Both the position numbers and the translations under genes were made by a program. The notes under the pieces were generated by a model. The model made no database searches, had not been told where the DNA came from, and saw only the letters and a list, made by a program, of their open reading frames with translations. Shown here in pieces: positions 41,260-50,030 of a DNA stretch of 64,000 nucleotides. Origin of the DNA: Sulfurimicrobium sp031426915 (GTDB lineage Bacteria; Pseudomonadota; Gammaproteobacteria; Burkholderiales; Sulfuricellaceae); NCBI GenBank assembly GCA_031426915.1, contig JASJPB010000002.1, forward strand, positions 1 to 64,000, read 5' to 3'. Every line of letters begins with the position of its first letter. Position 1 is the stretch's first letter.

Positions 41260-41739
41260 CTAGGCCTTGTCGAGGGGGCGTCCGCCGGAAACGCCGCTGA
41301 TCTGGCCATTGGCCCCATAAAGATTGCCCGGGTTGGCGGCGGCTCGAAGTACGGCCAAGGCTTTTTGATTGTGGCTGAGGTGGGTTTCGATCAGGATGCC
41401 GTTGGAGCGGTTGATTTGCTCGGCTTCACGGACAACGGCCAGCAAGTCGTTCCATAGTTTCCGTGTTGCCGCATCCACGCCCAAGGCCTCCAGCAAGGCG
41501 GCTATTCCAGTTGGCGTGTTTTCATGGCCGGCGCCCTGGAGCATGCGGCTGCGTTCCGCGCTGAATCTGGATAGCTTTTCAATCAGCTCCGATTTGTGTT
41601 GGGCAAGCTGAAGCAGACGCTCGGTTTCGCCCTGGAGCAAAGCAGCGTGTTCATGTTGCAGGGTGCGATGAAACTCCTGAAATATTTCATATTCCGCCCT
41701 GATTCCGGCGGCGAAGCTTGCGGCAGCGTCCTGGTTCAA
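41260..41739 (-). CDS. flgN: Flagellar export chaperone FlgN
   Basis: A 159-residue helical cytosolic chaperone for the hook-filament junction proteins FlgK and FlgL. The sequence is mostly amphipathic helix (EFHRTLQHEHAALLQGETER). The start is TTG at 41739 with AAGGG upstream in the end of flgM; a single base separates it from the flgM stop codon, so the two are coupled. It converges on motD with ten bases between the stop codons. Confidence 0.9.
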   Translation of the reverse strand: MNQDAAASFAAGIRAEYEIFQEFHRTLQHEHAALLQGETERLLQLAQHKSELIEKLSRFSAERSRMLQGAGHENTPTGIAALLEALGVDAATRKLWNDLLAVVREAEQINRSNGILIETHLSHNQKALAVLRAAANPGNLYGANGQISGVSGGRPLDKA

Positions 41740-41740
41740 A

Positions 41741-42049
41741 TCAGCCCTTCTGGCTGGTCAGCAGCTCTTGCACCGAGGTCAACAGGCGGTCTGCTATGCG
41801 TTCGGGATTGATCTTGAAGCGGCCTTCGGAGAGGGCTTGCTTGATGGCCTCCACCTTGGCGGTATCCACCGGCTGACCTTCTCCGATGCTGTTTCCCATG
41901 GCCTGCAGCTGGCTGGAAGAAGTCAGACTGACCTCGTCGCCGGCCTTGGTTGGCGCCGTGCTGGTGGCCTTGGCCCCAGGATTGCGAATCACTTTTTGCT
42001 CGCCGCTTGAAGTGGCAATGGCTTTGCCGATTGAGTTGTCAATTTTCAC
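41741..42049 (-). CDS. flgM: Anti-sigma-28 factor FlgM
   Basis: A 102-residue protein that holds FliA inactive until it is exported through the finished hook-basal body. The N-terminus (VKIDNSIGKAI) and the FliA-binding C-terminal helices (AKVEAIKQALSEGRFKINPE, RIADRLLTSVQELL) are typical. GTG at 42049 is chosen because AAGGAAAC lies just upstream; an open frame continues upstream but covers the promoters. It has its own tandem sigma-54-like and sigma-28-like promoters. Confidence 0.94.
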   Translation of the reverse strand: MKIDNSIGKAIATSSGEQKVIRNPGAKATSTAPTKAGDEVSLTSSSQLQAMGNSIGEGQPVDTAKVEAIKQALSEGRFKINPERIADRLLTSVQELLTSQKG

Positions 42050-42101
42050 GATGTTTCCTTTGCGCTTTTCCCGAGGGGCAGGATACTTTAAGTTAGATGT
42101 T

Positions 42102-42128
42102 ACAGCGGCATGGAATGGAAAAACTTTA
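42102..42128 (-). promoter_or_regulatory. sigma-28 (FliA) promoter of flgM
   Basis: On the minus strand TAAAGTTT (42121-42128) is an exact match to the FliA -35 element, and GCCGCTGT (42102-42109), 11 bases on, matches five of eight positions of the GCCGATAA -10. This gives FliA-dependent production of its own antagonist. Confidence 0.75.
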
Positions 42129-42161
42129 GCAATTATTTGAAGGGTCCATATAAGGCAGTAA

Positions 42162-42177
42162 AGCAAATAGCGTGCCA
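42162..42177 (-). promoter_or_regulatory. sigma-54 (RpoN) promoter of flgM
   Basis: On the minus strand the bases read TGGCACGCTATTTGCT, a full match to the -24/-12 consensus TGGCAC-N5-TTGCW. It lies about 113 bases before the flgM start and upstream of the sigma-28 promoter. Confidence 0.75.
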
Positions 42178-42189
42178 TTTTGACGCAAG

Positions 42190-42894
42190 CTAAAACGGAA
42201 CTTCCACCGTACCGTTCTCTCTGGCTGTTCCCTTGATGACCCGTCCCGAAGCCAAACGCACAGAAACAATCTGACCCGCGGCTGCATTGGTTTGGGCTTT
42301 GCCTTCGGCGTTCACCTGGAAGCCTCGCCCCAGCGCAACGATTTTCACGCTCTGTCCCTGCTGAATCACAAAAGGTGCACGCAGCATGTCCAGTCGTAGC
42401 GGGTAGCCTGCCGGTACGCTGGCGGTCAGGGTTTTGCCCACGGCCTGTTTTGGGTCGGTGATCACGCCGGAAGCGAATTGGGTCAGGTCGTCGTTTTTCA
42501 GCTGGATATCGGTTTCCGCCAAACTTTGACCCGAATTGAGGGGGCGGGTGGCGAACGCGATATCGGTTTGCACTTTCACTGTTACCGGTATGTATACGGT
42601 CCATGACGAAGGCGGCGGGCAGCGTACGCCGACATTGCTGTTTCCCCACAGACGGTTTCCGGTGGGGATGAAAAATTCCATGGTGTTGCAGGCGGCCAGT
42701 TGAAGCCGGGGGTCGAGCGGCCCCGCCGCGATGCTGACCGTGCCGGGCAGGTCAGCTGTTTGCTGGCGCGCGAACTGGACGGCGCCAGTCCGGACGGCGT
42801 CCAGGTCCTGCCACTGACCGGCGCCCAGCGCGGCTTGAGCGAAAGACAACAGCAGGCCCACGAGCAGGCAGGAATGAACGCGGCGTTTCGACAT
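42190..42894 (-). CDS. flgA: Flagellar P-ring assembly chaperone FlgA
   Basis: A 234-residue periplasmic protein that helps FlgI form the P ring. A signal peptide ends near residue 25 (LLVGLLLSFAQAALGAGQ). The C-terminal SAF-type domain contains RPLNSGQSLAETDIQ and the ending VRLASGRVIKGTARENGTV, as in other FlgA proteins. It lies upstream of flgM on the minus strand and is divergent from the diguanylate cyclase gene. Confidence 0.94.
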   Translation of the reverse strand: MSKRRVHSCLLVGLLLSFAQAALGAGQWQDLDAVRTGAVQFARQQTADLPGTVSIAAGPLDPRLQLAACNTMEFFIPTGNRLWGNSNVGVRCPPPSSWTVYIPVTVKVQTDIAFATRPLNSGQSLAETDIQLKNDDLTQFASGVITDPKQAVGKTLTASVPAGYPLRLDMLRAPFVIQQGQSVKIVALGRGFQVNAEGKAQTNAAAGQIVSVRLASGRVIKGTARENGTVEVPF

Positions 42895-42901
42895 GGGCCG
42901 A

Positions 42902-42931
42902 TTGTAACCGAAAAAGGGGGGGTGCTATACT
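42902..42931 (+). promoter_or_regulatory. Promoter of the diguanylate cyclase gene
   Basis: TTGTAA (42902-42907) and TATACT (42926-42931) are 18 bases apart in the gap between divergent flgA and the cyclase gene. Transcription would begin near 42938, which supports the ATG at 42964 as the start. Confidence 0.55.
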
Positions 42932-42963
42932 GCTCCGGCGCTCTTCCTATCGAACTCTCCACT

Positions 42964-44757
42964 ATGCCCGCCTTTACCAATCCTACCGACATCGCCCGTG
43001 AAACGCTGAAGCTGTTGTCGGCGAGAAAGCTTGCGCCCACCCCGGAAAATTATCAGTCCATTTTCCACGAAATTGCCGGCACCAAGCCTGCGGAAGTGCA
43101 TGCCAGGGGCGATCAGTCGCTGTTGAAAGCGTTGCAGGAACTGGCCAGGCAGATGCCGGGGATGGAGCAGCAATTCAAGGACTTGGCAAAGGCTCTTGGC
43201 GGCGGCGAGCAAGCGGCGATAGAGGATGCACTGAATGCCCTGTTGCCGAAACCCGGCGCAAGCGTGGAAACTCCGCCGTGGGGCGAGTTGATCCGGGGGT
43301 TGATCCGTCAATGGGACCTGAAGCATAGCGGGATTACAGCCGCACGCAAGAAAGAGGGTCTGGAGCGGGTGCTGATCAATTTTTCCAGGGATCCTGCGGC
43401 ATTGTTTACCAAGGTGCAGGCGTTGGTTGGGTCGTGGGCGGAAAATCCGGCGACGCAGGCGGGCGTTCCTGTCGAGGGCAATGAATCTGCTCCGGATGGC
43501 CGGGCGGAAGTGGCCGTGCGCGAGCCTGCTGCAGCTGCGGAAGTCAGGGCCGGTGATGTTCCAGGCGCCCTGCGCGAGATGCTGGCGCAAACTATTCAAA
43601 CCGGCGTGGCCCCTCGCCTTTCCCAGTTCCCCGACTTGCGCGACGAAGCCTTGCTTCTTGCCGGCCAGGCCCGAGAGGCGCGGGACCAGTCGTCCATTCA
43701 GAGCATGGCGAAAAAACTCAAGCAATTCTGGCTCAAACTCGAACTGCGCAACGACTCCGATGCCCAGGTGCTGGATGGGCTGTTGCGGCTGTTGCGTTTG
43801 CTGGTGGACAACATCAGCGAGTTGATGCTGGATGACAAGTGGTTGAGCGGGCAAATTGCCGTGGTTCAGGACATTATTTCCCATCCGCTCGACAGCCGCG
43901 TGCTGTATGACGCGGAGCGCAGTTTCAAGGAAGTCATTTTCAAGCAGGGTAATTTGAAGCATAGCCTGATCGAGGCCAAAACCACCATCAAGAACATGAT
44001 GGCGACCTTCATCGACCGCATGTCGGAAATGTCTGCCAGCACCGGCGAGTATCACAACAAAATTGAAAAATACGCGGTGGACATCAGCCAGACCGAGGAT
44101 ATCAACCAGCTCAACCACATTCTCGGCAATCTGATGAAGGATACTCGCGGCATGCAGCTGGACATGATGCGCTCTCGCGACGAGCTGGAACTGGCGCACA
44201 AGCAGGTCAAGGAAGCCGAGGCGAAAGTCCGTCAGCTCGAAACGGAGCTGGACCAGGTCAGCGAACTGGTGCGCGAGGATCACCTGACCGGCACGCTCAA
44301 CCGGCGCGGCATGGACGATGCGTTCGAACGCGAGCTGTCGCGTGCATCTCGCATGAATATGCCCTTGTGCGTGTCCCTGCTGGATATCGACCATTTCAAG
44401 CGTCTTAACGATACCTACGGCCACGATGCTGGCGACGATGCCCTGGTGCATCTGGTACGGGTGGTAAAGGAAGCCCTGCGCCCAACCGATGTGATTGCCC
44501 GTTATGGCGGCGAGGAGTTCGTCATCATCCTTCCCGATACCGGTATGGATGAGGCAATCAAGGTGATGACCCGGGTGCAGCGCCATCTCACCAAGAATTT
44601 TTTCATGCACGACAACCAGCGCCTGCTGATCACCTTCAGCGCCGGCGTCTCGCTGCGGGCGGTGGACGAGGCTGCCGAGTCCATGATCAGTCGTGCCGAC
44701 AAGGCGCTCTATCAGGCCAAGGAGTCGGGCCGCAACCGCGTGGTTCCGGCCGGCTGA
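42964..44757 (+). CDS. Cytosolic diguanylate cyclase (GGDEF) with long helical N-terminus
   Basis: A 597-residue protein expected to make cyclic di-GMP. The first ~420 residues are helical without a recognised sensor domain, with a coiled coil (HKQVKEAEAKVRQLETELDQ) just before the catalytic domain. The GGDEF domain (LTGTLNRRGMDDAF onward) has GGEEF near residue 516, preceded by RPTD, an RxxD inhibitory site. There are no transmembrane segments. It sits between the flgA/flgM/flgN and flgB-L operons, suggesting control of the switch between swimming and attachment; that is inference from position. Confidence 0.92.
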   Translation: MPAFTNPTDIARETLKLLSARKLAPTPENYQSIFHEIAGTKPAEVHARGDQSLLKALQELARQMPGMEQQFKDLAKALGGGEQAAIEDALNALLPKPGASVETPPWGELIRGLIRQWDLKHSGITAARKKEGLERVLINFSRDPAALFTKVQALVGSWAENPATQAGVPVEGNESAPDGRAEVAVREPAAAAEVRAGDVPGALREMLAQTIQTGVAPRLSQFPDLRDEALLLAGQAREARDQSSIQSMAKKLKQFWLKLELRNDSDAQVLDGLLRLLRLLVDNISELMLDDKWLSGQIAVVQDIISHPLDSRVLYDAERSFKEVIFKQGNLKHSLIEAKTTIKNMMATFIDRMSEMSASTGEYHNKIEKYAVDISQTEDINQLNHILGNLMKDTRGMQLDMMRSRDELELAHKQVKEAEAKVRQLETELDQVSELVREDHLTGTLNRRGMDDAFERELSRASRMNMPLCVSLLDIDHFKRLNDTYGHDAGDDALVHLVRVVKEALRPTDVIARYGGEEFVIILPDTGMDEAIKVMTRVQRHLTKNFFMHDNQRLLITFSAGVSLRAVDEAAESMISRADKALYQAKESGRNRVVPAG

Positions 44758-44905
44758 GGTCTTTGCCGGCGGCGGCAGCTTTTGCCGCTTTGCCGGGCTT
44801 CTTTCCTGTTGTTCCCTGATGTCCGGCTGTTAGCCCCAGCTTTTTTGCCCTGGCACGATCCGTGCTCATATGTCGCCATAAGTTGAATTTTAAGGGTTGA
44901 CGGTC
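44758..44905. other. Leader region before flgB
   Basis: This gap holds an inverted repeat (GCGGCA/TGCCGC) just after the cyclase gene and the sigma-54 promoter at 44851-44866. No other gene is seen. Confidence 0.5.
44851..44866 (+). promoter_or_regulatory. sigma-54 (RpoN) promoter of the flgB operon
   Basis: TGGCACGATCCGTGCT has the invariant GG and GC ten bases apart and matches the -24/-12 consensus except for G instead of T at the start of the -12 element. It lies about 40 bases before flgB. Confidence 0.7.
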
Positions 44906-45307
44906 ATGATCAGCGGCATCGACGACGAAATCGGATTCATGCGCAACGCGCTAAACCTGCATGCGCAACGCCAGCAGTTACTGGCGGGAAATATTGCCAA
45001 TGCGGATACGCCCAACTACAAAGCGGTGGATATCGATTTTTCCAAGGCCTTGCAAACGGCCATGGGTTCCAGCAAGCCGGTGGGCCTCAATGCAACCGCG
45101 CCGGGTCATCTGCAAGCCATGAGCAGCAATCCCCTGGGGGCAAAAACGCTTTACCGTCAGCCGGTCCAGCCCAGTATTGACGGCAACACCGTGGATATGG
45201 ACGTGGAACGTGCCCAGTTCATCGACAACGCCATCCGCTACCAGTTTGCTCTGGATCGCGTCAGCGGAAAATTCAAAACCATGGAGATTGCCCTGAGAGG
45301 GCAATAA
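44906..45307 (+). CDS. flgB: Flagellar proximal rod protein FlgB
   Basis: A 133-residue rod subunit that builds the drive shaft on the MS ring. The family N-terminus is present with the motif LAGNIANADTPNYKA near residue 30. ATG at 44906 is used; AAGGG is nine bases upstream, and an in-frame TTG at 44897 is possible but too close to that site. First gene of the flgBCDEFGHIJKL cluster. Confidence 0.95.
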   Translation: MISGIDDEIGFMRNALNLHAQRQQLLAGNIANADTPNYKAVDIDFSKALQTAMGSSKPVGLNATAPGHLQAMSSNPLGAKTLYRQPVQPSIDGNTVDMDVERAQFIDNAIRYQFALDRVSGKFKTMEIALRGQ

Positions 45308-45322
45308 GCGAGGTCGGTAATC

Positions 45323-45733
45323 ATGTCCATGTTCAATCTGTTCGATATTTCCGGCTCCGCCATGACGGCGCAGTCACAGCGCCTCAACGTGGTGGCGAGC
45401 AACCTCGCCAACGCGGACAGCGCCACCAGTTCCACCGGGCAGCCCTATCGTGCCAAGCAGGTGGTGTTCAGCGCCACCCCGCTGGGTGGAAATAACGGTG
45501 CTGCTGCGGGTGTGCGCGTGACGAAGGTGATCGATGATCCTTCTCCGATGAAAATGATGTACGACCCCAAACATCCCCTGGCGGATGCCAAGGGCTACGT
45601 CGCCATGCCTAACGTGAATGCGGTGGAAGAGATGGTGAACATGATTTCCGCTTCGCGCTCCTATCAGAGCAATGCGGATGTGATGAACACGGCAAAAACC
45701 CTGTTGCAGAAAACGCTGCAACTGGGTCAATAA
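45323..45733 (+). CDS. flgC: Flagellar proximal rod protein FlgC
   Basis: A 136-residue rod subunit. The N-terminal ASNLANADSATSS motif near residue 27 and the C-terminal VNAVEEMVNMISASRSYQSN helix are the hallmarks of rod/hook axial proteins. It starts 15 bases after flgB. Confidence 0.96.
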   Translation: MSMFNLFDISGSAMTAQSQRLNVVASNLANADSATSSTGQPYRAKQVVFSATPLGGNNGAAAGVRVTKVIDDPSPMKMMYDPKHPLADAKGYVAMPNVNAVEEMVNMISASRSYQSNADVMNTAKTLLQKTLQLGQ

Positions 45734-45745
45734 GGAGAGAAGGCC

Positions 45746-46411
45746 ATGAGCACGACCAATACGGTTACCAGCAGCACCAGTGCCACCGCAACCACCACCG
45801 CCACCACCGCGAGCACCGCCAAGGAGACGGAAGATCGTTTTCTCAAGCTGCTGGTGACGCAGATGAAAAACCAGGATCCCCTGAACCCCCTCGATAACGC
45901 CCAGGTGACGAGCCAGATGGCGCAGCTTTCCACCGTGACCGAACTTGGCAAGCTCAATGATGCGGCAAGCGCGATGTCGGCCTCCTTCCTGGCAAATCAG
46001 GCCATGCAGTCCGCGGGTTTGATCGGGCACGAAGTGGTTATGGACGGAAGTCTCCTTCCCCTGGCCGGTGGTGTCGGGAAGGGTATTCTTGGGCTCGGCC
46101 AGGCTGCGGACACGGTCAGTGTGTCGATCAAGAACGCAGCCGGTACGGTAGTGCGAACCCTGAGTCTCGGGGATCAGAAGGCCGGCATGGTGAATTTTGA
46201 TTGGGACGGCAAGACGGATGCCGGTGGCGTTGCGCCGGACGGGGTTTACAGTTTTGAGGTGAAAGCTTCGAGTGGTGGTCAGAAAGTCGAGGCTTCGCCT
46301 TATACGCTCGGGAAGGTCGAGAGCGTGGTATTGAATGGCACGCAGGGCGCGCAGCTCAATCTGGCTGGCATAGGTTCTGCTTTGTTGAGTGACATCAGAC
46401 AGGTTATGTAA
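45746..46411 (+). CDS. flgD: Flagellar hook assembly (cap) protein FlgD
   Basis: A 221-residue scaffold that caps the growing hook. A Thr/Ala/Ser-rich N-terminus with ACC-type repeats precedes the conserved FLKLLVTQMKNQDPLNPLDN, and the C-terminal FlgD Ig-like/Tudor region is present (LSLGDQKAGMVNFDWDGK). It lies between flgC and flgE. Confidence 0.95.
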   Translation: MSTTNTVTSSTSATATTTATTASTAKETEDRFLKLLVTQMKNQDPLNPLDNAQVTSQMAQLSTVTELGKLNDAASAMSASFLANQAMQSAGLIGHEVVMDGSLLPLAGGVGKGILGLGQAADTVSVSIKNAAGTVVRTLSLGDQKAGMVNFDWDGKTDAGGVAPDGVYSFEVKASSGGQKVEASPYTLGKVESVVLNGTQGAQLNLAGIGSALLSDIRQVM

Positions 46412-46416
46412 GTGAC

Positions 46417-46433
46417 GCGGCAAAGTTTGCCGC
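46417..46433 (+). repeat. Hairpin between flgD and flgE
   Basis: GCGGCAAA and TTTGCCGC are exact inverted copies separated by one base, five bases after the flgD stop codon. It could be an mRNA stability or partial-termination element before the highly expressed hook gene. Confidence 0.45.
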
Positions 46434-46456
46434 ACGGATAACAACGGAGGTGTAAC

Positions 46457-47731
46457 GTGGCCTTTCAACATGGTTTAAGTGGTCTGAACGCGTCGTCAAG
46501 GGCGCTGGATGTCATCGGTAATAATATCGCCAACGGCTCCACGGTGGGTTTCAAGGGTTCTACCGCGCAATTTGCAGACGTGTTCGCGGCTTCCCTGACG
46601 GGCGGCGGTGGCGGACAGATCGGGATCGGAACCAAGCTGGCGAACGTGTCGCAGCAGTTTACCCAGGGCAATGTCACAACTACCAACAATCCGCTGGATG
46701 TCGCGATCAATGGGCGCGGTTTTTTTCGCCTAAGCGACGGAGGTGCGATCAGTTATAGTCGTAACGGTCAATTCGAACTCGACAAGGAAGGTTATGTCGT
46801 CTCCAGTACCGGCCTGAGAGTAACCGGCTACCAGGCTGATGCCGCTACGGGTGCGATTACCGGCGCGCTTGGCGATGTCAAGTTGTCTCAAAGTGACATC
46901 GCGCCAAAATTTACCGATGCCATGGCGTTGGGTGCGAACCTGGATGCCAATGCGCTCGATTTGGGTGGTTGGGTGCCGCCCGTTGCCGGGCCGCCTGCCA
47001 CGGCGCCGGATGGGTATAACAGTTCGACCTCATTGTCGATTTATGACAGTCTGGGCAACTCTCATATAATGACGCTGTATTTCGTCAAGACCGCAACGGC
47101 AGGGCAGTGGGAGGTAAATGCCACCATTCCTGACGAGAATGGCGTCATAACTGAAGTGGCTACCGGATTTCCCGCTACGATCCAGTTTGGGCCTGATGGC
47201 AAACTGGATGCGGCGACCCTGGCGCTTATGCCAATCAACCCGGTAACCATCCCCTTTGACACGCTATTTCCGACTTCTGGTCCGGATCCTTTGTCGTTCA
47301 CCGCTGAATTGAGCACCATGACTCAGTATGGTAGTCCCTTTAGCGTTAATGAGCTGACCCAGACTGGTTATGCTTCGGGGCGAATTGCAGGTTTCAGCAT
47401 CGGAGCGGATGGACTTATTCAGGGACGTTATTCCAACGGTCAAACCAAGACGCTGGGGCAGCTTGCGCTGGCCAACTTCGTTAATCCGCAGGGTTTGACC
47501 GCGGTGGGAAATAACCAGTGGACAGAGAGTCCCGAGTCCGGCCAGGCGCTGGTGGGCGTGCCCGGCTCCGGTACGCTGGGGGTGCTGCAATCCGCGGCTG
47601 TGGAAGACTCCAATGTGGACATGACCCAGGAACTGGTCAACATGATCGTGGCGCAACGTGCTTATCAGGCCAACGCGCAGACCATCAAGACCCAGGATCA
47701 GGTGATGCAGACGCTGGTGAATCTGAGGTAA
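46457..47731 (+). CDS. flgE: Flagellar hook protein FlgE
   Basis: A 424-residue protein that polymerises into the hook. The N-terminal LSGLNASSRALDVIGNNIAN and the C-terminal MTQELVNMIVAQRAYQANAQ helices form the axial core. The start is GTG, preceded by a strong GGAGGTG. The length is near the 400-residue forms of the family. Confidence 0.96.
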   Translation: MAFQHGLSGLNASSRALDVIGNNIANGSTVGFKGSTAQFADVFAASLTGGGGGQIGIGTKLANVSQQFTQGNVTTTNNPLDVAINGRGFFRLSDGGAISYSRNGQFELDKEGYVVSSTGLRVTGYQADAATGAITGALGDVKLSQSDIAPKFTDAMALGANLDANALDLGGWVPPVAGPPATAPDGYNSSTSLSIYDSLGNSHIMTLYFVKTATAGQWEVNATIPDENGVITEVATGFPATIQFGPDGKLDAATLALMPINPVTIPFDTLFPTSGPDPLSFTAELSTMTQYGSPFSVNELTQTGYASGRIAGFSIGADGLIQGRYSNGQTKTLGQLALANFVNPQGLTAVGNNQWTESPESGQALVGVPGSGTLGVLQSAAVEDSNVDMTQELVNMIVAQRAYQANAQTIKTQDQVMQTLVNLR

Positions 47732-47735
47732 TAAT

Positions 47736-47783
47736 GTAGGGGCGATTTGAACGCCTGCGCTGGGTGGATGAATCCGCCTCTAC
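47736..47783. repeat. Imperfect palindrome between flgE and flgF
   Basis: GTAGGGGCG (47736-47744) pairs with CGCCTCTAC (47775-47783) with one mismatch; an inner pair GGTGGAT/ATCCGCC lies within it. The motif resembles dispersed GTAGGGGCG-type extragenic palindromes. Confidence 0.45.
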
Positions 47784-47797
47784 ACTAAGGAAAAACC

Positions 47798-48541
47798 ATG
47801 GACCGTCTGATTTACATCGCCATGACCGGGGCCAAGCATACGCTGTGGCAGCAAGCTTCCACAGCGCACAACCTGGCCAATGTCACCACCACCGGATACC
47901 GCGCCGAGAGCAATGCGTTTCGTGCCTTGCCGGTATTCGGCGAAGGCGCCAAGACACGGGCTTTCGTGGTGGATACGACCACCGGAGCGGATTTTAGCCC
48001 CGGCGTAATCCAGCATACCGGGCGCGAGCTCGATGTGGCGGTACAGGGCAAGGGCTGGATCTCGGTGCAGGCGGCCGATGGCTCGGAGGCCTACACCCGC
48101 AACGGCAGCTTCACTGTTAGCGCGAACGGCGTGCTGCAAACCCGCAATGGCCAGAATGTTATGGGTGACGGAGGGCCGATTTCGATTCCGCCCGACAACG
48201 ATATCACTGTGGCCAAGGATGGCACGGTTACTGCTATACCAACCGGGCAGACGCTGACTTCCGTGACTGCCGTGGGTCGTATCAAGCTGGTCAATCCGCC
48301 CGAGGCCGATCTGATAAAGGGTCAGGATGGCCTGTTTCGGCTCAACAGTGGCCAGCCCGCACCGGCGGACGCGAATGTGGCGCTGGTCTCCAATTCGCTC
48401 GAAAGCAGCAATGTGAATATGGTGGAAGCGATGGTGAGCATGATCAACCACGCGCGCAGTTTCGAAATGCAGACCAAGCTGCTGACCAAGGCCGAGAGCA
48501 ACGAGGCCAAGGCCAGTCAACTTTTGAATTTGAATGGTTAA
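47798..48541 (+). CDS. flgF: Flagellar proximal rod protein FlgF
   Basis: A 247-residue rod subunit. The N-terminus (MDRLIYIAMTGAKHTLWQQA) and the motif HNLANVTTTGYRAE are typical, as is the C-terminal VNMVEAMVSMINHARSFEMQ. It is followed by flgG after 12 bases. Confidence 0.96.
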   Translation: MDRLIYIAMTGAKHTLWQQASTAHNLANVTTTGYRAESNAFRALPVFGEGAKTRAFVVDTTTGADFSPGVIQHTGRELDVAVQGKGWISVQAADGSEAYTRNGSFTVSANGVLQTRNGQNVMGDGGPISIPPDNDITVAKDGTVTAIPTGQTLTSVTAVGRIKLVNPPEADLIKGQDGLFRLNSGQPAPADANVALVSNSLESSNVNMVEAMVSMINHARSFEMQTKLLTKAESNEAKASQLLNLNG

Positions 48542-48553
48542 TAGGGGTAGAAC

Positions 48554-49336
48554 ATGATTCGCTCGTTGTGGATTGCAAAAACCGGCCTCGATGCCCAGCA
48601 AACCAATATCGACGTGGTTTCCAACAACCTGGCCAACGTCAGTACCAATGGTTTCAAGCGCAGCCGGGCGGTGTTCGAGGACCTGCTTTACCAGACCATA
48701 CGCCAGCCGGGCGCCCAATCGTCGCAGCAGACGCAGATTCCGTCCGGACTGCAATTGGGCGTGGGGGTGCGGCCGGTTGCAACGGAAAAAATTCACCTCC
48801 AGGGCAACCTGCAGCAAACAGGAAATCCACTCGATCTGGCTGTCAACGGAAAAGGTTTTTTCCAGATTCTGATGCCGGACGGCAGCACCGCCTACACCCG
48901 GGATGGATCTTTCCAGGTTGACAGTCAGGGCCAGGTCGTGACTTCCAGCGGCTATCCGCTGCAACCGGCACTGACCATCCCGGCGGATGCCACCAGCGTC
49001 ACTATCGGCCGGGACGGCACTGTTTCGGTGGTGCAAGCTAACGCCACAGCCGCGACGCAGGTGGGCAGCATCCAGCTGGCAAGCTTTATCAACCCGGCCG
49101 GGCTGCAGAGCCAGGGTGAGAATTTGTATGCGGAAACCGCCGCTTCCGGCGCGCCTGCGGCGAACACCCCCGGCACCAATGGCCTCGGGGTGCTCAACCA
49201 GAACATGGTGGAGACCTCCAACGTCAACGTGGTGGAAGAGATGGTCAACATGATCCAGACGCAGCGCGCCTACGAGATCAATTCCAAGGCCATCACTGTC
49301 TCCGATCAGATGCTGCAGCGTCTGACCCAGATGTGA
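48554..49336 (+). CDS. flgG: Flagellar distal rod protein FlgG
   Basis: A 260-residue distal rod subunit, the classic length. The N-terminus MIRSLWIAKTGLDAQQTNID with NNLANVSTNGFKRSRAVFED and the C-terminal VNVVEEMVNMIQTQRAYEIN are highly conserved. Confidence 0.97.
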   Translation: MIRSLWIAKTGLDAQQTNIDVVSNNLANVSTNGFKRSRAVFEDLLYQTIRQPGAQSSQQTQIPSGLQLGVGVRPVATEKIHLQGNLQQTGNPLDLAVNGKGFFQILMPDGSTAYTRDGSFQVDSQGQVVTSSGYPLQPALTIPADATSVTIGRDGTVSVVQANATAATQVGSIQLASFINPAGLQSQGENLYAETAASGAPAANTPGTNGLGVLNQNMVETSNVNVVEEMVNMIQTQRAYEINSKAITVSDQMLQRLTQM

Positions 49337-49350
49337 TGAAGGGAGTGGGT

Positions 49351-50019
49351 ATGCCTAAGGGATTGTGGAAAGTTGGTGCGGTGCTGGTTGTTCTGAGTGG
49401 CTGTGCCACTGTGCCGCCGGTTGCAGTGCATCAGCCCATGACGGCGCAGCCGGTGCCTGCGGCGGTCCCGCCTGGCGGTAATGGATCCATTTATCAGGCG
49501 GGCTATGCCAATCGCTCCCTGTTTGAAGATCGTCGCGCCCGCTATGTGGGCGATACGCTGATCATTTCCATCAACGAAAAAATGAATGCCAGCAAAAAAT
49601 CCAGCAGCAGCGCCAGCCGCAAGAGCGCAGACGATTTTTCCGTGCCCACCATTTTCGGTTTGCCCGGCAAGATGTTCCAGGGCGCCACGCTTGAGGCTAC
49701 CTCCGCCGACACCTTCGAGGGCAAGGGCGACAGCGCCAGCAATAATGCCTTTACCGGGACCATCACCGTAACCGTAATCGAGGTGTTGCCGAACGGGAAT
49801 CTGCTGGTCAGCGGGGAAAAACAGATTGGCATCAACCAGGGCAGCGAGTTCATCCGCTTTTCCGGCGTGGTCAGCCCGATGTTTATCAGCGTTGCCAACA
49901 CGGTTTCTTCGACCCAGGTGGCGGACGCGCGCATGGAATACAAGGGGACAGGATATGTAGACGAGGCGCAGACCATGGGCTGGTTGGCGCGCTTCTTCCT
50001 GTCCGTGAAGCCGTTCTGA
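49351..50019 (+). CDS. flgH: Flagellar L-ring lipoprotein FlgH
   Basis: A 222-residue outer-membrane lipoprotein forming the L ring. The lipobox is VLSGC near residue 17 and is followed by a proline-rich linker; the family motif DDFSVPTIFGLPGK and the C-terminal GYVDEAQTMGWLARFFL are present. ATG at 49351 is used because AAGGGAGTGG precedes it; an upstream in-frame start would overlap flgG. Confidence 0.95.
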   Translation: MPKGLWKVGAVLVVLSGCATVPPVAVHQPMTAQPVPAAVPPGGNGSIYQAGYANRSLFEDRRARYVGDTLIISINEKMNASKKSSSSASRKSADDFSVPTIFGLPGKMFQGATLEATSADTFEGKGDSASNNAFTGTITVTVIEVLPNGNLLVSGEKQIGINQGSEFIRFSGVVSPMFISVANTVSSTQVADARMEYKGTGYVDEAQTMGWLARFFLSVKPF

Positions 50020-50030
50020 GGAAAATGAAA

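Noticed and set aside
42050..42649. Upstream extension of the flgM frame
   Set aside because: It runs through both flgM promoters and into flgA, and has no family similarity; GTG at 42049 has a ribosome-binding site and gives the normal FlgM length.
42700..42963. Upstream extension of the diguanylate cyclase frame into flgA
   Set aside because: The extension overlaps flgA and the likely promoter at 42902-42931; start at 42964 fits the predicted transcript.
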